DNA from: Branchiostoma floridae
Lineage: Eukaryota; Chordata; Leptocardii; Amphioxiformes; Branchiostomatidae
NCBI RefSeq assembly: GCF_000003815.2
Contig: NC_049993.1
Location: 18,162,544 to 18,226,543, forward strand
Direction: 5' to 3'
DNA: 64,000 nucleotides
Part shown: one piece after another, positions 50,101-61,200 of the stretch
How positions within the stretch are numbered: the stretch's first letter is position 1
Layout of the letters: the number at the start of each line of letters is the position of its first letter
Translations under genes and position numbers: made by a program
The notes under the pieces: generated by a model
Seen by the model: only the letters and a program-made list of their open reading frames with translations
What the model was told of the DNA's origin: nothing
The model's database searches: none

Positions 50101-50976
50101 TGTCTCACTCTACTGCATAGATGCTAAACCATAGTCCCTATGTGTTACTCTACTATATAGATACTAAAACTGTAGTCATGTGTTACTCCACAGATCAAAA
50201 GCCTTGAGATCCACCCCTGGTTGATCCTAGGAGGGAAGTGGTGTATGGCCTGGCCCATCTCCTACCACGCTATGAACGGCATCCGACATCTGAACTGGGA
50301 CGCCGGCTATGGGTTCGACATGAAGGTAATTTGTTGGTTTGTTTAGTTTCTAATCTCCAATAATGGCACGATTGTATTAGTCATGAGTCAACACTTACTC
50401 ACTATCTGGTTTATTGTTTAATTTATGAACATTACCTACTATTTATAAATCATGGAATGCAATACATTTTGCTATATGAATATCCATTGAAGCTGACAAA
50501 CATTTCATCAAACACTTTTTACACATCGTCCTCATACAAGATAGCCATAGCAAGAATCAAGTTCATGCTTCTGACATGGATTGTGGATAACCCGACAATT
50601 TTCATCAAGCCCTTGAATTATGTCAACTTTGACTGTACATGTAGCACTAGTTCACCTTTATCCGCGGAGTAACCTATATCCGTTTTATCTAATTAAAAAA
50701 AGGAAAACAGGTTATTTGAGGATATCAAGTTGACGGGTTGTGTTTTCATATAGTTTAAAAATATTGCAGTTTGAAAGCACCGTCCGTCGACTTGACACCC
50801 TGTTTTTAAAACAACGGAAATAGGTAACCTTACGGATAAAGGTCAACTAGCATTAGATAATTTCCAAATGATTCTGATCCCCGTTTGCTCTGTCTCCACA
50901 GGTCCTGTACAGGTCAGGATGGTTCGTGTTCTTCGGGTCCTTCCTGCTCGCTGATCTCATGCTGTACTTCTTGTAA
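47023..50976 (+). CDS. SDHC: Succinate dehydrogenase cytochrome b560 subunit (complex II membrane anchor), five coding exons
   Basis: Joined exons 47023-47183, 48083-48183, 48930-49006, 50194-50325 and 50902-50976 give a 181-residue protein ending in TAA; human SDHC has 169. All introns are GT-AG and phases agree. Residues 1-40 contain arginines and serines but no acidic residue, as in a mitochondrial presequence. [10 protein letters not shown] (57-66) and SITHRGTG (75-82) are the family signature; S75 and R79 match the ubiquinone-site Ser and Arg. YHAMNGIRH (137-145) contains His138, the expected axial haem b ligand. Three hydrophobic spans lie near residues 84-104, 121-140 and 162-181. By family, the protein anchors SDHA/SDHB in the inner mitochondrial membrane with SDHD and passes electrons to ubiquinone. 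The ATG at 47023 is chosen because the presequence follows it directly. No key residue is missing. Confidence 0.96.
47690..47945 (-). repeat. tRNA-derived SINE (family A), minus strand, SDHC intron 1
   Basis: Read on the minus strand it has a B-box-like gggttcaaacc, the shared block cttgggaaaggcactt, a cacccaggtg stretch, ctcggataggacgttaaat, and a ggtccc...ttaagaaccc segment. All match in order the full copy at 27787-28284. The 5' head is decayed and the 3' part is shortened. Confidence 0.8.
48083..48183 (+). CDS. SDHC: SDHC exon 2: quinone-site signature
   Basis: Acceptor ttcttctgcag, donor gtacgc. Completes Gln54 and encodes 55-87, including [10 protein letters not shown] and SITHRGTG, the most diagnostic part of the family. 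One base of codon 88 is carried over. Confidence 0.95.
48217..48582. mobile_element. Small DNA transposon (family 2) in SDHC intron 2
   Basis: Inverted ends TACAGTCAAACCTGT and ACAGGTTTGACTGTA with TA at both edges, which suggests a Tc1/mariner-pogo-type element. Several copies of gtggccactat/ggtggccgct lie inside. No ORF, so non-autonomous. A second copy is at 8051-8250. Confidence 0.8.
48930..49006 (+). CDS. SDHC: SDHC exon 3: first transmembrane helix and loop
   Basis: Acceptor atgttccag, donor gtgagt. Completes Phe88 and runs to Phe113 ([14 protein letters not shown] and following), ending in phase 0. This is the first helix and the start of the intermembrane loop. Confidence 0.92.
49026..49201. 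mobile_element. Pogo/Tigger-like MITE (family 1) in SDHC intron 3
   Basis: Ends CAGTAGAAGCCAGTTAATTG and CAATTAAGTGGCTTCCACTG, with an internal ccggataatcgcacgaaat shared with the copies at 2432, 45963 and 52766. About 175 bp with no coding capacity. Confidence 0.85.
49340..49510 (+). repeat. 5'-truncated SINE (family B) in SDHC intron 3
   Basis: Matches the body of the full SINE at 51697-51980, including cgttaagccgtggtccactg and ggtacaatgaacctgtaaat. The tRNA-like head is missing, as expected after incomplete reverse transcription. Confidence 0.8.
49520..50193 (+). repeat. Minisatellite in SDHC intron 3, flanked by a duplicated exon-4 acceptor
   Basis: From 49552, six 47-bp units (starts 49552, 49599, 49646, 49693, 49740, 49787) are followed by about eight 42-bp variants to about 50167. 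The 47-bp unit contains cactctacagat, resembling the true acceptor ttactccacagat. The array is bracketed by two copies of the acceptor AG plus the first 19 exon-4 bases: a pseudo-copy at 49522-49540 and the real one at 50194-50212. Confidence 0.9.
50194..50325 (+). CDS. SDHC: SDHC exon 4: second helix with haem-ligand histidine
   Basis: Acceptor ttactccacag, donor gtaatt. Encodes residues 114-157, exactly 44 codons in phase 0, with His138 in [13 protein letters not shown]. The first 19 bases and the acceptor AG are repeated upstream at 49520-49540 on the far side of a minisatellite. Confidence 0.95.
50647..50850. mobile_element. Palindromic MITE (CTAGTT family) in SDHC intron 4
   Basis: Starts CTAGTTCACCTTTATCCG and ends CGGATAAAGGTCAACTAG. 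Internal gatatcaagttgacgg is mirrored by ccgtcgacttgacacc. The same structure and length occur at 3469-3673, and a more decayed copy is at about 653-880. Confidence 0.8.
50902..50976 (+). CDS. SDHC: SDHC exon 5: third helix and stop
   Basis: Acceptor tgtctccacag. Encodes residues 158-181 ([14 protein letters not shown] and following) and the TAA at 50974-50976. The hydrophobic run is the last membrane helix. Confidence 0.93.
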   Translation, partial: VLYRSGWFVFFGSFLLADLMLYFL

Positions 50977-51600
50977 TGGTCCAAGAACAGAAGATGTTAT
51001 AGCACTGTAGAAAAATTATGTGAATATTAGAGAAGCAAAAAACTGGCACACATATACAATATTGTGAAGCTTTTGAGTTATTATTTGTGCTGACTTGTGT
51101 TTATTGCATTGTGTTAAGATATTTCTGACGGCTCATTTGTTTTGTTATATCACATCCAAAAGATAAACGGCTATAGTAAATACTAAGTGTACAAGACAAA
51201 ATAAACAAGAACAAGTCTGAGTAATTACATTTGTATCTGAAAGAAGTCTTGCTATAGCCTTAGTACCATCCTCTGTAGTGACGGCTGGCTCAATCCTGTT
51301 GCTTGCTAACCGTGGCATTTTTATAAATAAATAAACACATATTGTATTCATGTTACGTTGTCACTGGGTCGGTGTGTACTGGTACGGTATGTGTAAATGT
51401 GCACATAGCTTTAGATCTGTCCAACAAGAATTCACATCTATTAAAGCTTAAATCTTAAAAACTTTGAATTGGCACAAGCTGGCCCCAACATGTTTGCCTG
51501 AATGTACTATGTGTAACTGCCTGGCCTGTCGTGTTCCCATGGTGTTGCTTTACTTATGTCTTCTACGACTGTGCAGTTGTCAATAAAGATAACAAACTTG
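50977..51600 (+). other. SDHC: Inferred SDHC 3' UTR
   Basis: AT-rich non-coding sequence between the stop codon and the candidate polyadenylation site. About 51250-51325 is a relic of the Mutator-like palindromic element seen whole at 39664-39797 (shared gtaccatcctc and gctggctcaat motifs). No ORF here is convincing. Confidence 0.4.
51582..51587 (+). terminator. Probable SDHC polyadenylation signal
   Basis: AATAAA lies about 600 bases after the SDHC stop and is followed within 20-45 bases by a GT-rich stretch (gtgtgagttggtcagtgt), the usual layout of an animal cleavage site. No closer plus-strand AATAAA has such a downstream element; one at about 51200 does not. Confidence 0.5.
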
Positions 51601-51696
51601 CCTGTGTGAGTTGGTCAGTGTCTTTTATTCATGAGACTTATGATTAGGCTTTACGGCGAGAGACAGAAAACTTGCATCTGGCTCTGTTTACTCCAG

Positions 51697-51980
51697 TAGC
51701 GCGCGTAGTCCAGTGGTTAGTGGCCCTGACTCTGGAACTAGAAGCCGTGAGTTCGATCCCGGCTATGTCGCTCACCCGACATGCACGCTACCGGAGAGGG
51801 TTGCAGTCCATAGGGCAGGACGTTAAGCCGTGGTCCACTGTTCATTGTGCTTGTCGAAAAGAGCTAGGGGAACTTCCCTGGTACAATGAACCTGTAAATA
51901 CTGTACATAGCGTCTGTCCTCTCTGTCACGACCAGTGGAAGACGAGCTAAAACTGGATCGAGATCACTTTCCTTACTACC
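51697..51980 (+). repeat. tRNA-derived SINE (family B), complete head
   Basis: The head gcgcgtagtccagtggttag (A-box-like) and gagttcgatcccggc (B box) resemble a tRNA gene of about 73 nt. The body contains ggacgttaagccgtggtccac and the tail gagatcactttcctta. A headless copy is in SDHC intron 3. Confidence 0.8.
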
Positions 51981-52465
51981 TGAAACAAATTACCTTCCAC
52001 TGGCTGTTTTCATTACTTTGGCAATGTTTATCTAAAATCTGAGAACAAAGCCTATGTATTGTATGGACTGGGGGAAACTACAAGTATTACAACTGTTGAA
52101 CATGAGCATGAAGATTGAATTTGACATTCGACCTTCATGCTATACAGAGTAACTTGATCCCTCTGTCCATACCAATTGATAAGACTCGGTTCTCAGATTT
52201 TACAAAACAAAACATTGCTTGAGTGGTACTTCCTTCTCTTAAATCCTTGCTGAAACTATGTATTGTAAAGCTTTTGGGTTATTGTTTGTGCTTATGTGTG
52301 TATTCCATGATACATGTATCAAGATCTTTCTGATTGCCTATTTGTTGTGTTATAACTTATACAATTTACACAGGTCGCCAATGTTTCTGTATTTCATCTG
52401 AATTATCAGTACCACTGTAACAGCTACTGGTATCTGGAAGTTATTTCACTTAAATAGTTATACAC

Positions 52466-52731
52466 TAGGGGTGGGTACCAGTACAGAAGATTCAGGTACA
52501 GGTACGGTCTCAAGTGCAGAAATTTAGTGAAGACGACTATCAACTCTCCTCTATTTCAGTCATGTTCTTGGACTAATAAGCCTCAAAAAATATTAACATT
52601 AACATGCCACCTTAGTGTCAGTATAATCTGTTTATTTTCTTAATCCATCTAAAATCCCTTCCACTAAATTTTTTTCAGTTCCATTTTTTCCGAACCAGCA
52701 AGAAAAAAGTTTTGTAAGCGTACCCACCCTA
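52466..52731. mobile_element. hAT-like MITE (TAGGGGTGGGTA family)
   Basis: Ends TAGGGGTGGGTACCAGTACA and TACCCACCCTA with a degenerate subterminal ttccgaaccagcaagaaaaa. Same family as 55769-56163 and 30860-31007. No ORF. A target duplication is not clear here. Confidence 0.75.
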
Positions 52732-52765
52732 CTGTAATGTTGATTTAATGAATAAAGAAATAAAG

Positions 52766-52935
52766 TACAGTGGAAGCCAGTTAATTGCACAACGGATAAT
52801 CGCACACTTCTGTTAATTGCACGAAATCCCACGGTGGTGCAGCCCAGCTTAATAACTTCGCTTTATTGCACCATTCGGATAATTGCACGAAATGCTCTGG
52901 CAAATTGGGTGTGCATTTAAGCGGCTTCTACTGTA
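52766..52935. mobile_element. Pogo/Tigger-like MITE (family 1)
   Basis: Ends TACAGTGGAAGCCAGTTAAT and GCGGCTTCTACTGTA with TA at each edge. Lies between the two convergent genes, just left of the probable SERBP1 3' UTR. Confidence 0.85.
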
Positions 52936-52999
52936 CCAAAAAATGAATCACATGCAGACTTGCAAACAGTAGACTGACAACTTCAGATTCAAACTTATC

Positions 53000-55008
53000 G
53001 GTTTTATTTGAGCACTGAGAGAGGTACGTGTGACAGAAGGTCTGTTTCCGAGAACAAAGCTTGGATGTTGAATGCAGGAAGAGTCGACTGGACGACGCAC
53101 AGCAGCCAGAACTTCCGAAATTTCGTGGTTTGAGACAGTTTTCACCCCCACCAAACTCCTAAATTCACCCCCAAAATCATGGCACAATCCTGATGGTGTT
53201 CTCGATATACTGGGAACGACTTTAAAATCGCAATTAGGCAGAAAGCTGGCATAAGAATGTGTACAACACGCCGTCCTCTGCAAAGTATCATGAACAGCGA
53301 TGGTACCAAGTCGCCGAACTTTTTACCAAATAGCTTTGTCGAACTCCCATGCATCGTTTCAAGAACACCTCATAGCCATACTGTAACTGGGTGATGTGGG
53401 AAAAGTCTGACAGGGGTGCAAGTATTCAGAAATGAGTATTAATGCTGTCACGGCTGCAAATATGTACAGTCTATTGAATGTTCCACATCGCTTGTCTGCA
53501 TTACTGTATGTAGGAGTGGAAAACATCATATAAGCACAACAAGCGTCGCTTCCCTCCTTCTCTTTGTCCAATGAACGAACAAACATACGTTTATGTCCTG
53601 CACAGATATGTATCTACAATGTTGCTTTTTCTCTGCACAGTCGACAAGTTTTCTGAGGGTAAGGATAAATCGGTCGGTTGTACAAAACGTGCCCGCTAAC
53701 AGAACTGAGCTTCAAAGACGTACTAGTGTCACATCGGCAAAGTAAATCTAACCCCAGAGAAGGTGAGACTGGAGAGGTCTACTCTATACACGTCTCTGTT
53801 ACTTCATCTCTATCTTTGTCTTTAGACTCCGTAGCAATATTCTCTTTTCTTCTGATACTTCTCAAATAAAAATATATAAAACAAAACAGTTCAAGTTGGT
53901 CGTACGGCGGTAGTTGTAACGCTACCACGAAAACCTTTCCCATTTCGTGACCAATGAATGCAGCTTTCGGACTCAAAACACTAATAATGTCCTTTTCAAA
54001 CAAAGTGGACTTCGACCAAAAAAAAAAAAATCACTGCATAGCATACTATTGACAAACAGTTCTTAGAAAAGGATGTGATAAACTCAAGTTCAAATTCCTG
54101 GATTCTCTTTCAAGTTCGAGTTCTGTTGGCATCCATTCTGCTTTTTACAGTCCTCAAAAAAACAGTTATTTTATTTTTTTTACTATCATGATTCCAAAAA
54201 TATCTCCATTGGGTAGAACCTCTGTTAGGTGCAGAGATGATTCAACAAATACACAATACATCGTTATACACGTCATGCCGCCCTATAGTGTACTTCTCTC
54301 AGCTAGGATAATTTCTTTGGGTAGTATATATATATATTGTGTAGCCTCACTGGGTTGTTTTCTCTCTTTCAAGTACGCAGAGAAAAAAGCCCAGAATTTT
54401 TGTTATCATTTTTTTTTACCCCCACCACAACCAACAATCGCTTTATTTTTGTACAAACAGAAATCGTCAAGCTAGCAAACTACTCAACAGTTCTCTTCTG
54501 CCTCTCTCTCCTCTGTAGAAGGTTCGAATCTACAGACAGGTGCCGCCAAGTCCACTCTTCTCTTAACATCGTCTGGTCGTCGCCGAAACATTCTCTCAAA
54601 CTTGTCACCAACGCCACCTTCCACTGATGCCGCAGTATCCTCAAAATATCATCCCTTCCTTTTTTCCATCATGATATTTAATGAATGCCCCGAGAAAATT
54701 TTGATTAAAGAACTACCTACACCCAGTGATTTCCTTAACTCTTACGTCCTTCCCTCCCCTACTTGGACAGCACGGAATGGTGGATGTAGCTTAAGTAAGT
54801 AGCACAGAGAGATTTTCTTGCCAATGTCCAAACATTTATATCCTTTATACAAGGCAAACTCGAACTAGCGCCCCCCCTCCCCCTTCCTAAATCACAGACG
54901 TCTCAAAGCTGCCTAAGGGTTGAATCTGCGGACATCAGAAGAAGGTGACGGTCGGAAACTCGTCTTGAGAGAGCGAGCTAACGTGGCAACGACCTTCGAC
55001 CTCTGGGT
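53000..55008 (-). other. SERBP1: Probable SERBP1 3' UTR, no gene seen
   Basis: About 2 kb between the SERBP1 stop and the distal AATAAA. It has no recognisable mobile element, many homopolymer T runs and no credible coding frame. The lack of repeats, in contrast to all surrounding sequence, favours transcribed UTR. Confidence 0.35.
53003..53008 (-). terminator. Candidate distal SERBP1 polyadenylation signal
   Basis: Minus-strand AATAAA in the sequence ctcaaataaaaccg, followed by a T/G-rich stretch. Other minus-strand AATAAA sites lie at 54442-54447 and 54170-54175. SERBP1 often has a long 3' UTR, so any of these, or several, may be used. Confidence 0.3.
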
Positions 55009-55272
55009 CTACTTGCCCAGCTGCGGGAAATCCGCCTCGTCATCGACGTTGATGTAGGCGCCTGCCGGGTCCGCCCCGTTGCTACGGAAACCGCCGCGGC
55101 CACGCCCGCCACGCGGACGGTCGTCACGGCCACCGCCACGCCCTCCCCTGCGGCCGCCACGCCCGCCGCGCTGGGGGGAGTCGGCGAAGTGGAAGTTGAG
55201 CTCGACCGGCATCTGCTTTTGTCCGCGCTCCCCGCGACCTCCGACCCCCGGGCCTCGCTGGTCCTGGCCGTA
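55009..55272 (-). CDS. SERBP1: SERBP1 terminal exon with second RGG region
   Basis: Acceptor tcccgttgcag. 87 codons plus TAG. Encodes YGQDQRGPG, then [17 protein letters not shown] repeats and a C-terminus with [13 protein letters not shown]-rich compared with its surroundings because of Gly/Arg codons. Long opposite-strand open frames here are shadows of the GC-rich sequence. Confidence 0.95.
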   Translation of the reverse strand, partial: YGQDQRGPGVGGRGERGQKQMPVELNFHFADSPQRGGRGGRRGGRGGGRDDRPRGGRGRGGFRSNGADPAGAYINVDDEADFPQLGK

Positions 55273-58200
55273 CTGCAACGGGAAGAACGAGAGAAAAATT
55301 TAGAGACAAAAGAAACAGTTTTAATCTTAAGAAATGCCTTAAACACTATCTGTGGCTTGCTGAAATGGCCTACTTAAACTCACTATCAATCACGGCCGTC
55401 TCCAGGCAAAAAGTTTACCTCTTCTGTCAAAAAAATCTTCACCAACTTTCTGGTGTAGCAAATCGGCCTTAATATTATAAGCTCCTTAAAGTGTGGGTGC
55501 TGTTACTGTACAATAATAGTGTTTTTCTACTTTTTTCAAGCTGAAAACTTTTTTTCTTTACGTTTTGGATTAGTCGTTACCTTTACCCCAACCATTTTAC
55601 AATTTTTATTTCTATTTTTATTTCACCCTCTCACTCCATATTTTTTATGAAAAAATCCGTGAACTAAGATATTAAATTGGTGTGGGGAATACTGTAAGTC
55701 CATATCTGCACCTTTTTTGTTTTGTTTCTCAGAACTCACTTTTGCCGGCCATTTCTTGTTGTACTTGTTAGGGCGGGGTACCGGTACAGAAACTTTATGT
55801 CCAGGTCCGGTTCAGGTCCAGGTTCGGACGTGAATCTTTACCCGATTCGGTATGTGAAAACTTGTGAATGGACAAAATTCAAAACAATGGTCCATTTCAC
55901 TAGGAAGAAATCTGTTTGTGGAGTATTGGACTCCAACTGGCGTTTTAAACCCTACAAGGCTAACTGCGTTGAAATGACTCTAGACTCAACGCTACTTCGC
56001 TCTTTCTATTTTCTTCGACCGGTAAGCCCCAAAACGTGTGAATGCCCTGATCATATAATCTAATAGTATTAATTTTCCAATCGGTCCATCAAATTTTTTC
56101 TGGTCCAATTTTTCCGGACCGGTCCAATAAGAAAAACCGGTTTTGTACCGGTACCCAGCCAAAGTACTTGTGCTGTTAAGTATGTGTATTTCGAACCCTG
56201 AATATGTATCGTTATACTAGCTGACAATACAGAAAACTTTACCTGTAGGACGTATCTATCACAAAACTGGCTCTTACAATACATAAGAAGTTACCACCTC
56301 CGTAGTGCAGAAAAAGCATGAGAGTGACACTTCTACCAGTAGTGGGTATGTGAAATGACAGTTGGCAGAAAGGCAACAAAAACAAAACTTTACAACAAAC
56401 GCTCCACAAAAACACCACTGGTATCTTTTCCACAAAGCTAAAGCACTCAGGCTGGAAAAAAACAACTTGATGAAACCAAAAGATCTGACAAGGAAAGGTA
56501 GAGATAAATTACTTAAGAGGAGGGACAAGGGGCAGCAGAACTCAAGAAGAGGCAAAACGCAGACGGGCGACAAAGCTTCTACCTCACTGCTTACCTGCAT
56601 CCGGAAGATCTGAGGCGGAAGTGACCGGATGGGGAGGGGGGCGGGGTAACATTACCATAGGCATGCCACGCACACACAAACCAACAGGGCCAAATCAGAG
56701 CAATCAAACAGGACAGTAGAAGAGAGAGAGAAGAGAAAAACACTGATTAGTCTCTGATGACGACATGCATGTTTGTTTGACTTGTGCTACATGTTTTTGT
56801 CTTTACCGTTATAGCAAGCTTACTACGGACTTCTCAAAAACTTATTATTAAGATGTTTATCAAGAAACTGATATATATACCAGACTTCTGGGAGGAGCTG
56901 TCAAAAAGTGGAGTGTGTTTACAACAACAGAATGTTGTGGAAACAGTAAATGACAGTGTGTATTCTATATGGAATGTAGAATTTCCTTGTAACACAAACT
57001 TCTTCTCCAATCAACCAAACAAGAGGTACCAAACTTTCAATACCCACGCCCTGCAACACCACTGATGACTTGTGAATGTTACAAAGGCACAGCAATCAAA
57101 AATCACAGACCTTTGTATACAACTGCCAAACACCACTGCACAACTCGAGGAACTGGAAATTTTCCTTATTTGCAAACAGACTTTCAGTATTAAAACTACT
57201 CCTTTCAAAACCATATCCAGTTGCTTGAGTAACTACTTTTTGGCGTATCTTATTACCTGGATGTCTAACCTACATCGACGTTAAACTACTGAAGATTTTT
57301 GACACTGTCTTAGTGAAAAAAAGGAAACAAACTAAAAACTATTCTTTTCCAGAAGAAAAGCTCGACACAATATACGAGTTCGTCACACTCCTTCTATCAC
57401 AAGGAGTTTGACAAACCAGTCTTGTGTCAAGCTTTTTGATTTCTTCTGGAAAAGAATAGTTTCGTTTCGTTGCCCTCTTTCCACAAAATGTCAGAAACCA
57501 TTTAGCCCTGGTTAAAAGTCTGGTTTTCCAGACTATTTTCTGACCAGAAGAAGTCAAATACTTCTCAAGACGTTATTTCTATCTCCTTCCATCTCACCTT
57601 GTCAGCATCCTCTTCCTCTTGTCCCTTCTTGAGAACATAAGTCTTCTTCCACTGGGTGAGGTCCTCCCCCTCCCCAGCCTTCCTGAGCTTGAAGCCAGAC
57701 TTGGGTTTGGTGTCCTTGGCCTGGAGTGCCTTCCACTCATCCAGAGTCATTTCCTTGGGTTCCTGCTCGCCGGGGGCTTGCTCGCCCTCTGCGCCTTCCC
57801 TGGGTAAAAACAAGAAATGTTTGTTTGTTTGTTTGAACCTTTGTTTATTTATGAAAGCTCAAATCGGCCTCCAGGCCTCTTAATTGAGGTCATGAAACTA
57901 GGGTCGGACAAAATGTACAACAGGGACAGGGGTACAGTTTACATAATTTTAAGTCCTAACAAGTCTATACATATACATGGTACACAGACAAGGAAAAAGG
58001 TTTAGGGCACTACAATTACAAGTTATCATGGAAGCTCATTGTGTTGGTAGTAATCAGAGTACAAAGCTAAACTTTCTTCCAACACGAAGGTATACACTGG
58101 TAAAATTTTCAATGGCCACTGTCGCCTTCTTCAGGATCAATGACCAGTCACTTGACGCCAGCAATTGAGTGTCATCAAGTTTATAACGCCCATCGTCTCT

Positions 58201-61200
58201 GTTCAATGATGGCAATTAGAAGCTGACATGTCTGAAGCTCACCAAAGAGCTCATATTCTAGCCAAGAAAAGGGTTTTAGACTACTGTTATCATAAACCTG
58301 GGTACAGACGAGAAAAGGATTCAGAGCAGTACAATAACAATTAGAAGTTATCATGGAAGCTCATCTGTGTTGGTAGTAATCATAGTTTTGACAAGTCCAA
58401 TTCCAGTTCTGCGTTTTAGGTACACACCACTACCTAAGCCCTGCAAAGCCATCTTGGCAGTAAAGTTTCAGACATGGACAAATGCAAAGTAACCTTGTAC
58501 AACTTGTTATCACTTAAAGTAAAAAGTTATTAAGTTATTATATATAATTTAGGATAGATTTTGTAACTGTGCTCAGATGGTACGGACGTTTGTCAACATC
58601 AGGTACAAGGACCTTGGTGATTCGGGAGAATATTGTCGTCATCGCACAATTCAAAATTCTAAGTTTTACATGGAGATGCAAACTGGACACTCAATAAATC
58701 CACAGTACAGGGCTGGTGCAGTTTAGGTCCTTGAAGCTTCCCATACCAAATGGTGCATAGGTTAGCACCAATCTCAGTTTCTGTAGCCTTGGGCCACACA
58801 ACTTTCATGCAATCACTAGAGTAAGGAGCTAGTCTTCTTGTAGTGGTCTGCCAGAGACCCAACTCATGACCTAACGACTGCAAGGCGCACTCTCTACCCA
58901 CTTGGCCATTGCACCGGTTGTTTGAGCTGACTACGGATTTTCAATTCTTATAACACAAGATAGGTCCTAATAAAATTCTAGTTTCTTACTTGGGTTCCGA
59001 GTTCTCGCCTTCTTCGGTCGGTGCGGTCCATTCGGGGTTCTCCTCAGCGCTTCCAGCAGTCATGTTCAGGTCCCTGGAGAGATCAAATTACGAAAGAATG
59101 AACGCTTATTATTGTGTACCCAGCCCACATGGGTTTATATAGACACCAAAGAAAGAACATTACATAATGCAGGGCTCAAGATACCCCTGCAGGTTAGTGC
59201 AGGTAAAACTGGAGCTGTGCAGGACCTGAGGTATTTCTGGTGTCTACCTGCACCTAACCTGCACTGGTCCATGTACGGTGTTTTATACAGAAATGTTCTA
59301 TGATGTAGGTGTATATAGATTCAATTTGTTATTAGCTGCATTGACTGTTACCACCTATACAATATGATTAAAGAATAATTAGCAATGGTTCCTGAACAAT
59401 TTTAGTATGATCCACACTTCTCAAATTCAGAGTTGTGCAGGTAAAATTTGTCTGGTGCAGGTGATTTTCAATGTTACCTGCACCAGTGCAGGTATGCAGA
59501 AAAAAGTATTTCGAGCCCTGAATAAGTCAATATCAGACGGCCTCTAGGAGGGACCAGTTACAGCCCTGGACAGCAGATTTTGTGTTACACAGACTACTAG
59601 CATTGTAACTGTGCTCAGATGGTACGGACGTTTGTCAACATCAGGTACAAAGACCTTGGTGATTCGGGAGAATGTCATCGTCATCGCACAATTCAGCAAG
59701 AGCATACTCATCTAACTCCTTTTCAAGCATCAAGAAAAACTACACTTCCCTGACAGAATGAAGCATGTCTAAAGCTAACAAGGGTGTCTTTGTCTCCACC
59801 TCAAGGTTTGGGGGGGACTAACATTATCAGGTACCAACTTAAGTGGGGCAAGTAAAAATCTAACTGACATCTTAGCTCCATGCTCCATATACTTTTGGCA
59901 CCAAAGCTCTTGGCAAGCTCTGCACAAGGAGCTTAATCATTCAAAGGCTTGGCATAACAGTCAAGGTAGCATAGGTCACTGAAATTTCTTCAAGCATGTC
60001 AAAACATATTTGTTCAACATCTCTACTAAGGCAGTTTTCAAACACTATTTGCAGGGTTTAAAAATTGGGGTGCATAAAAATTGGACTTGCCTAAATTTTT
60101 GACTGAACAGCTCCAGTCTTTTTCAAGGAATGAACAGACTTCAAGCAACTAATGATCAACTGTTCACTGAGCCAGGTGTTCATTCCTTGACAAAGACTGT
60201 TCAGTTGAAGATTTGGGCAAGTCCAATTTTCATGTTGCAAAAAATTCTTTCTTTCTTCATTGACAATGATATAACTCATTACACGGGTCAGCCTAGGAAG
60301 CTTTGGGCTCGTAGTGGCAGACCCACAAAACTGAAAACTGCAGACGAACATACACAGAATTCATTACAACAAACAATAGGATAAAAGTTAAACTTTTCCA
60401 GAAAGACATGAACTTACTCTGCGGCGTCGGTCTGGCTTCCCCAGTTGTAGGCTCCGCCCCCTTCCCGCTTCTCCGACGGCCTCACGCCACTGCTTAAAGA
60501 AACAGGAGAAGAACTTTCACTGAACTTATCCCACACTCTGAAGGAAGTCTGAGGTACTCACACTTTCGTAAGTACTACCAGAAGACTTTTGTAGCGAAGC
60601 TACGTTCAGGTAAAATGTCTTTGGTACATGTACTTAAAAACACCATACTGATTTGATACACATGCTTTACACACATAATTTATTGTAAATTGTTTTTCTT
60701 TTCTGTATAATGCTTTGTTTTAATTACTGTTATATATGCTAATAAATAAATCACAAACTGAACATGGGGAAAGACTAGTTTGACACTGAATAGGAGACAA
60801 TTTGCTAACACTGTTATAGTTGAAAACACAGTTATGCTGACTGGATTAGGAATTAGAAGGCTAGCTTTTGAGCCAAGACTGTGCTTTCAGATCAAAGAAA
60901 GGTGATTTGGAAGGGGTTGTTCTTGGTAATACTTTATTCCTGAAACATGCTTTTCATGACATTTATTGGAAATGACAAATTCTGAAGGAGAGTTCACATA
61001 ACATTCCTAACAGTCAAGCTTTTTTTGTATGAATCCAAGCCTAAATCAGGGAAATCATTGTCCAAAAATGTCCAACCTTTTCTCGCTGCCGCTGTGCCGT
61101 TCGAATTCTCTCTTGCCACGGAAGTCGCGTCCGCCGAAGAATCCTCCCCGGCCTCGACCACGCCCTCCCCGGGCGAAGCCACCTCGGCCTCGCGGAGGCC

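Noticed and set aside
54978-55346. Other-frame and opposite-strand frames over the SERBP1 terminal exon
   Set aside because: Shadows of a GC-rich Gly/Arg repeat. Only the frame with LNFHFAD and [11 protein letters not shown] matches a known family.
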